Positions 18,641-28,582 of a DNA stretch of 64,000 bases are shown here, one piece after another (within the stretch, counting starts at the first letter, position 1; the number at the start of each line of letters is the position of its first letter). The translations under genes were made by a program, and so were the position numbers. This stretch comes from Chondrus crispus (Eukaryota; Rhodophyta; Florideophyceae; Gigartinales; Gigartinaceae): NCBI RefSeq assembly GCF_000350225.1, contig NW_005179051.1, positions 139,110 to 203,109 on the forward strand. Reading direction: 5' to 3'. The notes under the pieces are model-generated. The model saw only the letters and a list, made by a program, of their open reading frames with translations. It was not told the DNA's origin and did no database searches.

Positions 18641-19223
18641 CTAAGAAATAGAGGTTCTGCGGGGAAGAAGTTTAAAACACAATTCCGTCTCGTCAACATT
18701 ATATTTTTGATTGTTCATACTCGCGAAGCGTTTCCCGCAAGGCTACAATATCAGCAGCAACTCCAGACACATCAACACTTCCGTATTCTCCATCGAGGGC
18801 TACCGACCGCAACAACTGGCGCTTTACGGATTTATCCGTCCATCCCCGAGAAAATGTAAATGTTTGAAGCGTATATGCTTCGTCAACAGAAATGTTTTGC
18901 TTGAGAAGTTCCTCTTTCAAGCATAATGCTTTGGTTGAAATTATGGCATGAGTGACATGCATCTTAGCAGCGCGAGCGAGGGATGTGGAGTGCATAATTT
19001 GTGTTTCTAGCTGGGGAAATTGCGCAGACCTCATCGTCTTGGCATGCATCGACATGTTCGCTGTCTGCGCTTTCTTCAAAATTGCGTCAATGCTTGAAGA
19101 TATGTTGGTTACAGTTCGCCGTGACACATAATAATTTTTCATGATACGCTCAGCTGAATGACCGAGTTTTAGCAAACGTCCCGTTTCAATTTTCTCACTT
19201 AAAAGTGAGTCGTGTGCAGGCAT
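18641..19223 (-). pseudogene. pogo/Tigger-type transposase, N-terminal part, frame-shifted
   Basis: 174 codons from ATG at 19223. Residues 15-45 (GRLLKLGHSAERIMKNYYVS and RRTVTNI) form the CENP-B N-terminal helix-turn-helix; residues 60-165 match the second (Tc5/CENP-B) DNA-binding domain, with SRGWTDKSVKRQL and GEYGSVDVSGV. The frame stops at 18699 after YEQSKI. One base over, the sequence reads YNVDETELCFKLLPRR, the universal start of the DDE domain in this family, with its first catalytic Asp, and then stops at 18641. It is thus a broken transposase rather than a complete two-domain DNA-binding protein. The rest of the DDE domain was not found. Confidence 0.78.
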
Positions 19224-19592
19224 GTTTTGGGGGTTGGCGCTCTGAAACTTGAACGTTACTGATAGGCGATATTGAGGTTGATAAGGGATTAAGTGGTGAT
19301 GGGTCGAAATGTCACAAAGGGAGGAGCCTGTCGAGAATGCAAGAAAGCAGAGCAGGAAAGGTCAAAGGGAGTTCCTGCTGCAAACGCACCGTGAGCAAGA
19401 TGGAAGAAAGAGGCGTGCATTATACCAGCCCTCAGAATGACCCTCTTCTTCAGAGCACATGTAAAGACTGACCGCAAGATTGTTGACGCGTTTTTTGTCA
19501 TCCATTCCCTACAAATTGAAACGACAAACTCCTCAACTTTGGCACTTCTTCTTCGTCTACTGCCGTGAGATACGCATTCTTTTGTAATTGGC

Positions 19593-20215
19593 ACTACCCA
19601 TGTCCCCCTTTTGCGGTTTTCTTGTGCGCACGGAGAAAGGAATATCAGGGGGGGATTGTTGCAACTTTCCCCTGTAGAATCTCTAATCGATTGTAGTCTT
19701 CTTGGGTTCGATTGATAATAGAACCTTTCTTGATGTCCAGACCGCGCGTTATTTCAGGGCAACTGCCCGGAGTAATCGCCAGCGGACGGTACTCACGTCG
19801 CTGTTATTTCAGGACGACGGTCCGTCCGGGGTAATCAGCCGAGTGAGTCTGCACACGCGCAAGTCTGACCGCGGAGAACCCGTGGGTCAGCAAATGGGCG
19901 AGTGGATTCCAAGACAGCAGTCTTGGTTGCAGATGCGTTGTGCGAAATGCGTCCTCTCGGATAGTTGACAGTTGTTGTAAATCTTAAGCTTAACTTTTTC
20001 TCAAGACGATGAAGACAAAGTACAATCAACTCACTATTATATTCTACTGCGCAATGTGTTACGAGTCCATCCAGCATATAACCCATAACCCAGATACGTC
20101 AGTACAGTACCTAGACCCCAAGTACACATCCCTTTATATCTCGCCAGCAAGGTACTGTCCGATGTCCTTAACAGAACACGATCCTTCGTCATCTGCCCTC
20201 CCCAGATTCACCACA
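19593..20215. other. 620-bp block unique to the left arm
   Basis: It is absent from the equivalent place in the POX3 arm and from the POX1 flank, so it looks like an insertion. No clear coding capacity. It contains an imperfect direct repeat TTATTTCAGG(G/A)(C/A)... near 19750 and 19804 with GGGGTAATC(A)GCC. Terminal repeats of a transposon could not be fixed by eye. Confidence 0.5.
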
Positions 20216-20287
20216 GGGATATCATACTACAGACCACACTGATGAATGTTCTTTATTTTCCGATTTCAAGTGATAGATTTGAAGGTG

Positions 20288-20300
20288 CGGTATAAAAGTG
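20288..20300 (+). promoter_or_regulatory. TATA-like motif facing the POX2 3' end
   Basis: CGGTATAAAAGTG on the plus strand, 220 bp beyond the POX2 stop and pointing at it. See the matching motifs at 16531 and 28168. Confidence 0.4.
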
Positions 20301-20520
20301 AGAACTGTTCGCTCTAGAGAGGCATAGCGTACTTCCCATGAAGCGGCAATGTTAGAACGTTTTCCTGTTTATATTTCATTGGAGAGGACTTTCAATTTGT
20401 AGAAAATATAGCTGCCCTCCCCTCCACCTTCCCAAGAAAAAAAGGTGTGTCGATGGTTAAAATATCAAAAAATTAATTTCGAAAATGCGCCTGTAAAGGG
20501 CGTTAGAATCCCTGTCGCAA

Positions 20521-22236
20521 TTAGTTGGTGAAGAAGGGATTGTCGGGCATGTCAGAGGGCGATATGTTGGTGTTCCTGAGCAAGAGAGCCTTCATGGTGT
20601 CCTCTCCATCCAGGGCAGCTTGGAGCCTGGGGATGCTAGCGAGAACGCGTGGATCATATTGGAAGGTGTTCACGTAGAAGAAGCGGTCGCCATCCCTGAA
20701 GCGGCCGAACTCCTCCTCCCAGATGGCGAGCATCGTGGCGCCCATGGAGCTGCCAGGGGCATGGTCCTCGGCCATGAGGCCGATCCAGGCCTCGATACTG
20801 TCGACGTCACCGTAGACGCTCTGGAGCCTGCTCTGGACGTTGGGGTCACTGGAGATGTCCGAGAAGCTCCTGACGATGGCTTCCCTTCCGCGACGGAAGC
20901 GACGGCGGATGTCGGTGTACAACATGACGCCATGGTCGCGACTGCGCTGGAGGTTGAGGGCGATGAGGTCGAGGCCGATGACTTCTTCGACGTTGCTGAA
21001 GAGGAAGTTGCGAAGGGCGTCAACAACCATGAGATCGATCTTCTGGGCACCGGTGTTCAGGACACCGCGGAGGATCGGTTCAATGCCCTCGGCTATGATC
21101 GGGCCCACGCCGGCGAAGAAGGTCATGGTGAGGTCGAGCGGACTCATAGGAGTCAAGCCTGGTCCGAGGCGAGTGATCTCGTTGTTGACAAGTGTATGGC
21201 CGACGCGGAAGGAGGCGGTGGTGAAGAGGATACTGGCAGTGGGGTCAGTAGTGCGGATGAAGCCTCTGTAAGGGGGAAGAGTGCGTCCGGTGATGGCGGG
21301 GTACCACTCGTCGAAGACGATCCTCTGGAACTGGGCGATGTTCACCTGGCGGGAGTTGTTGAAGATTTCCTCGTCTTCCATTTCCGGGAAGGTGGCCTTG
21401 ATCTCGCGAGCGATGTCATTGTGCTCACGGAGGAAGACGGTGTGAAGAGTGGTGAGGACGGGGTGCTCGTTGGAGCGGGCGTCACCGGCGACAAAGAAGT
21501 TGGAAGAGGGGGTGGGCTCGTTGGACAGGCCCAGGGTGTTGAGCGGGAGGAGGTCGTTGGCGCTGGTCTTGAGCTCGCCGTCGACGAAGGAGCGCAGAGC
21601 ATCGGAGCGAGCCTTACTGGGCCCGTAGACGGAGTCCAGATCCATGGCGGAGGTGAGGATGTTGATGGCGCGCTCGACGCTGGGGCGCGTGCGGAGCTCC
21701 TCGCGCTCAGAGCGGAAGAACATGAGCTGAGAGCCAGATATATTGGCCATGATGGGGTCGTCGGCGGGGATGTCGATGAACGCGGGCTCGGCGGTGGTGC
21801 CCTCGGCGCCGTTGTTGGTCGGGGTGGAGGCACAGGTGTGGTCAATGAGCTGGCCGAAGAAGGTGACGAGCTCATTCAGGCCGCGCGGCTCACGGATGTC
21901 CATGGTCTGCATGGTGAGGCCGTTGGAGATGAACCTGGGGGACGGGAGTTCGTCCGAAAAGAGGAGCTCAGGCGGGCTCTGGAGAAAGTAGGAGAACTGG
22001 GGCAGGCCTGCGGAGCCCTCGGCACGGTTCAGCTCGGTGGCATCGTTGGTGCAGGTGCCGTCGAAGGTACGGAAGCGGGGGTCACACTGAGTCTTGGTGC
22101 GGCGTTCGAAGATTTCGCTATCGGGGGCGACGCCGTCGAAGGCTTCGCTGTCGGTCGGGCCGTTGCCACTGGTAGGCTGGGCCACGATGGAGCCCAGCAG
22201 GCAGACAAGGGCAAAAGCGACGATGGCTTTGTTCAT
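20521..22236 (-). CDS. Secreted animal-type haem peroxidase (POX2)
   Basis: 571 codons, no intron. It has a signal peptide (residues 1-19) and the same catalytic set as POX1: Gln129, Asp132, His133, Arg254, Glu257, proximal His347, Asn428, with Thr in place of the Ca-binding Asp after the distal His. The only protein difference from POX3 that I find is Ile17 (Val in POX3), inside the signal peptide. Compared with POX1, differences cluster in the N-terminal 75 residues and around residues 325-330 and 510-565. It is transcribed towards the left and faces away from POX3 across a 4-kb divergent interval. The perfect similarity to POX3 suggests recent duplication or ongoing gene conversion. A 568-codon ORF on the opposite strand is a by-product of GC-rich codon usage. 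Confidence 0.94.
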   Translation of the reverse strand: MNKAIVAFALVCLLGSIVAQPTSGNGPTDSEAFDGVAPDSEIFERRTKTQCDPRFRTFDGTCTNDATELNRAEGSAGLPQFSYFLQSPPELLFSDELPSPRFISNGLTMQTMDIREPRGLNELVTFFGQLIDHTCASTPTNNGAEGTTAEPAFIDIPADDPIMANISGSQLMFFRSEREELRTRPSVERAINILTSAMDLDSVYGPSKARSDALRSFVDGELKTSANDLLPLNTLGLSNEPTPSSNFFVAGDARSNEHPVLTTLHTVFLREHNDIAREIKATFPEMEDEEIFNNSRQVNIAQFQRIVFDEWYPAITGRTLPPYRGFIRTTDPTASILFTTASFRVGHTLVNNEITRLGPGLTPMSPLDLTMTFFAGVGPIIAEGIEPILRGVLNTGAQKIDLMVVDALRNFLFSNVEEVIGLDLIALNLQRSRDHGVMLYTDIRRRFRRGREAIVRSFSDISSDPNVQSRLQSVYGDVDSIEAWIGLMAEDHAPGSSMGATMLAIWEEEFGRFRDGDRFFYVNTFQYDPRVLASIPRLQAALDGEDTMKALLLRNTNISPSDMPDNPFFTN

Positions 22237-22319
22237 GGTGAGGGAGATGTGACTGCCGGACTGAAGCTACTGAGTTGGCGGGGAGGTGGAGAGACGAAAG
22301 GGACGGGCGGCGGGGGCGG

Positions 22320-22329
22320 CTTTTAAGTT
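22320..22329 (-). promoter_or_regulatory. TATA-like element of POX2
   Basis: Minus-strand AACTTAAAAG, 84-93 bp before the ATG. Identical in POX1 and POX3. Confidence 0.5.
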
Positions 22330-23112
22330 GTTCGCAGAGAGGAAGGGAGGTCATGAGGAAGTTAGCTTTGCCATTTCTGCAGACGCAGCTGGATGATGGC
22401 AACACACGGCAACGCGGTTAAATTTTGCCAGCGGGCGGACAACGAACCCGGGCACCCTCCCCTGTCGTAAAACTGTGCTTGTGTAGCAGGGGTAATGTCG
22501 ACGTGTGCCTCCGTCACCTGAAGCGGTTGATGTGGGATGTGTGTGTGTGTGTGGGTTGAGGCGGGCAGCGAGGCAGCGGGAGCTGTGCGTGAGATTAGTC
22601 ATGCTAGCTTCCGTCATTCAATGGAATGGTGGGAAGCGTTGCCCTTCCGCGCCTGGCATACAAGTTTGACAACTGAGACGGCAAAGCACGTCGCGCGCGC
22701 ACCAATGGCCGTTTTCCAACGCCAGGGAATGGCTCCAGCGCACTCGCTCCACGCGCGCATGTGCGCCGCTCCCTTGCCAGCGACTACGGAGAAATGTTCA
22801 CATCGAAGTGATGTTCAATATCGGTATACAGTACTCCTGATAGAAGGGGTGAGGGGAGTCAATGCGAGAGGGCGGCACTGGTTGTATAGTTGTTCGAACG
22901 GGCGGTCGGCGAGAATGATATCGTCGCTGCCATGGTCCTACCCTGTTCTCCCCCGATGAAGGGTGTGGAGAGAATCAACACGAACGAAGAAAGGGCCATG
23001 TAGTCGTTCCAGCGGGCGCGATCCGCGAGAATAATGACGTCGAAGCGATAGTCCCGTTGCTTCCTCCCTGGTGAACTGCGCGGAGGGCGTCGAGACGAGT
23101 GTACTGTGAGCT

Positions 23113-25360
23113 GTGACGTGCGCCGCGCGGACAGTTCTTCCATCTTGCTGGCGAGCCGACGCGCCGCAGTGTCACGCAGGTTGTCAGAAGAGGTGTTACT
23201 GTGTAACGGTTTCGACTGGTATGCAGATTACCTGTGGGCAATCGAATTACCTCTACCAGCGACCTGATGTCGCTTCAATGAAAGCGGAACATAACCAGTA
23301 GGGCCTCTTCGAAGTATAACGGAAAGCGGTGGTCACCAAACAGTATTACAACAATTCGCAACGCCCTGATGAGCGGCTGTATACGCTCATCATGATGCGC
23401 ATGCAGCATCAATGTCACTGCACAGCTAAATGCTACTTGTTAGCCGACGTAGAAGCAGGATCATCTCCGCGGTTCTTGATATTCATCAAGAATACGGACA
23501 AGAGACCTGTCTCGCGACTACTGCGCTCCGAAATGATATGCGGCTTGCGGTTGCGATGAAGTCCAAGTGCCAACGCTTTGTATTTGGTACGGTACAGAAA
23601 GGGTGAGAAAGAAAGCTACGAGTAATAATCGCAGTTGTGCTGAGACTATTTTGCGGAAGCCTGTTTCAGGAAGTTATATTTCCTGAATTTCAGGATTCGC
23701 ATTCTTTACTTTTGAAGAACTGCATGCGTAAACTTAAATATGTCTGCAATGAATATGATCATCCGATCCCTCGGCCTACTGTCCAGGCAAATCGTCTTCT
23801 CTTTAGTGTCTATCGGCCGATTGTTCTTTCAACTTATTTTTTCTTGATTTGTGCCTTCTCGACAAGAAGGAAGAATACCCCGCCACCGCTGCACTTCTGC
23901 CGTTGACCAAAGAGAAGTTTGTGCGAATTTCATGCTCTTCCTTGTTGCTTCTAGATATGTCTGGAAAAGAAGCTTTTCAAACCATCTTACCGCATGAAAA
24001 ACAACATTGAAACGAAAAACGGCAGTTTAGCAAGGGAAATACATACTTAATCTTTATTACATTTTTGTTTTTTCATCGTGTCCAACGCTCTGCTATCCCA
24101 GTGTTCTGCAAGATGTTGTTGCCGAAACAAGCACGTTAAAGAAATGGTGTCCAAGATAGCCTTTCAAAGAATCAATTTAATTTATACATTTTTGCAAAAA
24201 AAGTGTAGGAGAGACTCAAGACCTTAGTCGTGTTTACTGAGGGAAGGAGCGATGGCGGTGTTGAGTACCGTGGGGGAGTTATGTACACGTGTAACATACG
24301 ACAAAAAGAGCTGTCGTCATACAAGTCCTGGTCGGATAGACATTAGCTGTGTGCGTTACGTACTGCACTGTAATATTTACAGTTATGTACCCAAGGGTAC
24401 TGAATTGTGTACAATACCCTTGAAGGGTACATCCATGCGTGTGTCTCATGTTGTGCTGTACTGGTGGATGATCAGTTCTTTTTTTCGCTTTTTGAACCTC
24501 GTGCCTTGTTGCTGGATTGCGTTTTTCACAACAAGGGAAAACTGACGTTTACCTCACGTTTTACCTTGTCGCTGTTATTGTTGTCCACTTTCCAGCAACT
24601 CCAACACACAGCCCCAGCAGTTCAATATAGTAAGGCAGAAAGCAGGGTAGGAATCAGGACAGGATGCAGTCTGTCCACTGCAGTGCCACGGCGCCATTAC
24701 AATGTCGGACGTAACCCGGCTCAGACTTATATAAATTCCCTGTTCCAAGTGGCATCATCAGCGGGATTGTGTGTCGTCTAAATTGATACTGTACACTCCC
24801 ATTCCAATTTCTTCGTATGCTGAAGATTAGTCCTTTTCTAATTGTCGCCCTATCGCATACCGCAGTCTGTGAGCCAGGGATTACATTTATCGCTTCCGTA
24901 GTCTCCGCTTCACTGCACTTCACAATGTAAGTAGGAGATGCTCAGATCTCATTCAAATATTCACGTCCTTCATTGCTTTTTGCCACTCCTCGATAACGCT
25001 CCCGAAGATATCTTGTGAATATCCCGTATCCGAAGCAATAGTGTATATTCATTTTCAGCCTTGATTGCTGATATCCGCAATTCGCAGCAGTTTGTAAAAT
25101 TAGAACTGGTGCGAACTTCCTATGCTGGACGAGAGTACCGAACATGCCGGATGAGAAACGATGATGGCCAGTAGAACATGGGAGAACTCTCTTTCTGCTC
25201 TAATCCTGCCAATGTAGGGAGAACACCCACATTTCCCATACAGACACTGCAGCAGAGGCCTATTCGTCTACTTCTCTTCTTCCTATCACCTCACGGCAAA
25301 ATCCTAGCTTATTCGCGGGGTGGCCACCCTCTCTGCACCGCGAGTTCCCGCAGCTACGAG
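23113..25360. other. Spacer of the inverted repeat
   Basis: No gene recognised. 23720-24215 is the POX2-side equivalent of the POX1 far-upstream block (8337-8700, inverted). 24216-25360 has no counterpart in the window. Short ORFs here carry no recognisable motif. Confidence 0.5.
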
Positions 25361-26135
25361 GCTCACAGTACACTCGTCTCGACTCCCTCCGCGCGGTTCA
25401 CCAGGGAGGAAGCAACGGGACTATCGCTTCGTCATTATTCTCGCAGATCGCCCGCTGGAACGACTACATGGCCCTTTCTTCGTTCGTGTTGATTCTCTCC
25501 ACACCCTTCATCGGGGGAGAACAGGGTAGGACCATGGCAGCGACGATATCATTCTCGCCGACCGCCCGTTCGAACAACTATACAACCAGTGCCGCCCTCT
25601 CGCATTGACTCCCCTCACCCCTTCTATCAGGAGTACTGTATACCGATATTGAACATCACTTCGATGTGAACATTTCTCCGTAGTCGCTGGCAAGGGAGCG
25701 GCGCACATGCGCGCGTGGAGCGAGTGCGCTGGAGCCATTCCCTGGCGTTGGAAAACGGCCATTGGTGCGCGCGCGACGTGCTTTGCCGTCTCAGTTGTCA
25801 AACTTGTATGCCAGGCGCGGAAGGGCAACGCTTCCCACCATTCCATTGAATGACGGAAGCTAGCATGACTAATCTCACGCACAGCTCCCGCTGCCTCGCT
25901 GCCCGCCTCAACCCACACACACACACATCCCACATCAACCGCTTCAGGTGACGGAGGCACACGTCGACATTACCCCTGCTACACAAGCACAGTTTTACGA
26001 CAGGGGAGGGTGCCCGGGTTCGTTGTCCGCCCGCTGGCAAAATTTAACCGCGTTGCCGTGTGTTGCCATCATCCAGCTGCGTCTGCAGAAATGGCAAAGC
26101 TAACTTCCTCATGACCTCCCTTCCTCTCTGCGAAC

Positions 26136-26145
26136 AACTTAAAAG
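26136..26145 (+). promoter_or_regulatory. TATA-like element of POX3
   Basis: AACTTAAAAG, 84-93 bp before the ATG. Identical in POX1 and POX2. Confidence 0.5.
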
Positions 26146-26228
26146 CCGCCCCCGCCGCCCGTCCCTTTCGTCTCTCCACCTCCCCGCCAACTCAGTAGCT
26201 TCAGTCCGGCAGTCACATCTCCCTCACC

Positions 26229-27944
26229 ATGAACAAAGCCATCGTCGCTTTTGCCCTTGTCTGCCTGCTGGGCTCCGTCGTGGCCCAGCCTACCAGTGGC
26301 AACGGCCCGACCGACAGCGAGGCCTTCGACGGCGTCGCCCCCGATAGCGAAATCTTCGAACGCCGCACCAAGACTCAGTGTGACCCCCGCTTCCGTACCT
26401 TCGACGGCACCTGCACCAACGATGCCACCGAGCTGAACCGTGCGGAGGGCTCCGCAGGCCTGCCCCAGTTCTCCTACTTTCTCCAGAGCCCGCCTGAGCT
26501 CCTCTTTTCGGACGAACTCCCGTCCCCCAGGTTCATCTCCAACGGCCTCACCATGCAGACCATGGACATCCGTGAGCCGCGCGGCCTGAATGAGCTCGTC
26601 ACCTTCTTCGGCCAGCTCATTGACCACACCTGTGCCTCCACCCCGACCAACAACGGCGCCGAGGGCACCACCGCCGAGCCCGCGTTCATCGACATCCCCG
26701 CCGACGACCCCATCATGGCCAATATATCTGGCTCTCAGCTCATGTTCTTCCGCTCTGAGCGCGAGGAGCTCCGCACGCGCCCCAGCGTCGAGCGCGCCAT
26801 CAACATCCTCACCTCCGCCATGGATCTGGACTCCGTCTACGGGCCCAGTAAGGCTCGCTCCGATGCTCTGCGCTCCTTCGTCGACGGCGAGCTCAAGACC
26901 AGCGCCAACGACCTCCTCCCGCTCAACACCCTGGGCCTGTCCAACGAGCCCACCCCCTCTTCCAACTTCTTTGTCGCCGGTGACGCCCGCTCCAACGAGC
27001 ACCCCGTCCTCACCACTCTGCACACCGTCTTCCTCCGTGAGCACAATGACATCGCTCGCGAGATCAAGGCCACCTTCCCAGAAATGGAAGACGAGGAAAT
27101 CTTCAACAACTCCCGCCAGGTGAACATCGCCCAGTTCCAGAGGATCGTCTTCGACGAGTGGTACCCCGCCATCACCGGACGCACTCTTCCCCCTTACAGA
27201 GGCTTCATCCGCACTACTGACCCCACTGCCAGTATCCTCTTCACCACCGCCTCCTTCCGCGTCGGCCATACACTTGTCAACAACGAGATCACTCGCCTCG
27301 GACCAGGCTTGACTCCTATGAGTCCGCTCGACCTCACCATGACCTTCTTCGCCGGCGTGGGCCCGATCATAGCTGAGGGCATTGAACCGATCCTCCGCGG
27401 TGTCCTGAACACCGGTGCCCAGAAGATCGATCTCATGGTTGTTGACGCCCTTCGCAACTTCCTCTTCAGCAACGTCGAAGAAGTCATCGGCCTCGACCTC
27501 ATTGCCCTCAACCTCCAGCGCAGTCGCGACCATGGCGTCATGTTGTACACCGACATCCGCCGTCGCTTCCGTCGCGGAAGGGAAGCCATCGTCAGGAGCT
27601 TCTCGGACATCTCCAGTGACCCCAACGTCCAGAGCAGGCTCCAGAGCGTCTACGGTGACGTCGACAGTATCGAGGCCTGGATCGGCCTCATGGCCGAGGA
27701 CCATGCCCCTGGCAGCTCCATGGGCGCCACGATGCTCGCCATCTGGGAGGAGGAGTTCGGCCGCTTCAGGGATGGCGACCGCTTCTTCTACGTGAACACC
27801 TTCCAATATGATCCCCGCGTTCTCGCTAGCATCCCCAGGCTCCAAGCTGCCCTGGATGGAGAGGACACCATGAAGGCTCTCTTGCTCAGGAACACCAACA
27901 TATCGCCCTCTGACATGCCCGACAATCCCTTCTTCACCAACTAA
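26229..27944 (+). CDS. Secreted animal-type haem peroxidase (POX3)
   Basis: 571 codons in one exon, start MNKAIVAFALVCLLG (signal peptide, cleavage near Ala19). Domain order and catalytic residues are as in POX2: distal FGQLIDHT (126-134), Ca-loop-like TSAMDLDSVYG (195-205), Arg254 and Glu257 in GDARSNE, proximal His347, Asn428 in LNLQRSRDHG. The protein is identical to POX2 except Val17. Several N-glycosylation sequons (for example NIS at 165-167) fit a secreted protein. It stands head-to-head with POX2. The likely function is H2O2-dependent oxidation or halogenation outside the cell; this is family knowledge, and the substrate is unknown. Confidence 0.94.
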   Translation: MNKAIVAFALVCLLGSVVAQPTSGNGPTDSEAFDGVAPDSEIFERRTKTQCDPRFRTFDGTCTNDATELNRAEGSAGLPQFSYFLQSPPELLFSDELPSPRFISNGLTMQTMDIREPRGLNELVTFFGQLIDHTCASTPTNNGAEGTTAEPAFIDIPADDPIMANISGSQLMFFRSEREELRTRPSVERAINILTSAMDLDSVYGPSKARSDALRSFVDGELKTSANDLLPLNTLGLSNEPTPSSNFFVAGDARSNEHPVLTTLHTVFLREHNDIAREIKATFPEMEDEEIFNNSRQVNIAQFQRIVFDEWYPAITGRTLPPYRGFIRTTDPTASILFTTASFRVGHTLVNNEITRLGPGLTPMSPLDLTMTFFAGVGPIIAEGIEPILRGVLNTGAQKIDLMVVDALRNFLFSNVEEVIGLDLIALNLQRSRDHGVMLYTDIRRRFRRGREAIVRSFSDISSDPNVQSRLQSVYGDVDSIEAWIGLMAEDHAPGSSMGATMLAIWEEEFGRFRDGDRFFYVNTFQYDPRVLASIPRLQAALDGEDTMKALLLRNTNISPSDMPDNPFFTN

Positions 27945-28167
27945 TTGCGACAGGGATTCTAACGCCCTTTACAGGCGCATTTTCGAAATTAATTTTTTGA
28001 TATTTTAACCATCGACACACTTTTTTTTCTTGGGAAAGTGGAGGGGAGGGCAGCTATATTTTTCTACACATTGAAAGTCCTCTCCAATGAAATAATAAAC
28101 AGGAAAACGTTCTAACAATTGCCGCTTCATGGGAAGTACGCTATGCCTCTCTAGAGCAAACAGCTTT

Positions 28168-28180
28168 CACTTTTATACCG
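28168..28180 (-). promoter_or_regulatory. TATA-like motif facing the POX3 3' end
   Basis: Minus strand CGGTATAAAAGTG, about 225 bp after the POX3 stop. The spacing matches POX2. Confidence 0.4.
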
Positions 28181-28229
28181 CACCTTCAAATCTATCACTT
28201 GAAATCGGAAAACAAAGAACATCATCAGT

Positions 28230-28291
28230 GTGGTCTGCAGTATGATATTCCCCCTAATATTCCTCAGGGGGAATATCATACTGCAGACCAC
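28230..28291. repeat. 25-bp perfect inverted repeat (hairpin) in the POX3 3' flank
   Basis: GTGGTCTGCAGTATGATATT plus CCCCC (28230-28254) is followed after 12 nt (28255-28266) by its exact reverse complement (28267-28291). The left stem is shared with the POX2 flank (GTGGTCTGTAGTATGATATCC). The right stem sits exactly where the POX2 arm carries the 620-bp block and where POX1 has neither. Confidence 0.9.
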
Positions 28292-28582
28292 TGCAAATTA
28301 CAAAAGAATGCGTATCTCACGGCAGTGGACGAAGAAGAAGTGCCGAAGTTGAGGAGTTTGTCGTTTCAATTTGTAGGGAATGGATGACAAAAAAACGCGT
28401 CAGCAATCTTGTGGTCAGTCTTTACATGTGCTCTGAAGAAGAGAGTCATTTTGAGGGCTGGTATAATGCACGCCTCTTTCTTCCATCTTGCTCACGGTGC
28501 GTTTGCAGCAGAAACTCCCTTTGACCTTTCCTGCTCTGCTTTCTTGCATTCTCGACAGGCTCCTCCCTTTGTGACATTTCCT

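Larger units (their letters stand above)
19308..23112. repeat. Left arm of the POX2/POX3 inverted repeat
   Basis: The reverse complement of this segment matches 25361-28582 over the promoter region, the whole coding sequence and most of the 3' flank. The block 19593-20215 has no counterpart in the right arm. Identity in the coding part is almost complete, and the non-coding flanks differ only by scattered substitutions and small indels. Confidence 0.9.
25361..28582. repeat. Right arm of the POX2/POX3 inverted repeat
   Basis: Matches the reverse complement of 19308-23112 apart from the 620-bp block. The inner edge is at GCTCACAGTACACTCG (25361) and the outer edge at TTTGTGACATTTC (28582). After that the arms diverge abruptly. 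Confidence 0.9.

Noticed and set aside
20620..22326. 568-codon ORF antisense to POX2 (and the equal one at 26139-27845 opposite POX3)
   Set aside because: It mirrors the peroxidase reading frame; GC-rich third positions remove stops from the complementary frame. In POX1 the corresponding frame is shorter (406 codons, 10255-11475), and the encoded sequence has no fold-like pattern.
22537..22959. 140-codon ORF upstream of POX2, repeated at 25960-25508
   Set aside because: It is identical in both arms only because the arms are identical. It is not open in the POX1 flank, overlaps the promoter region and reads away from it.
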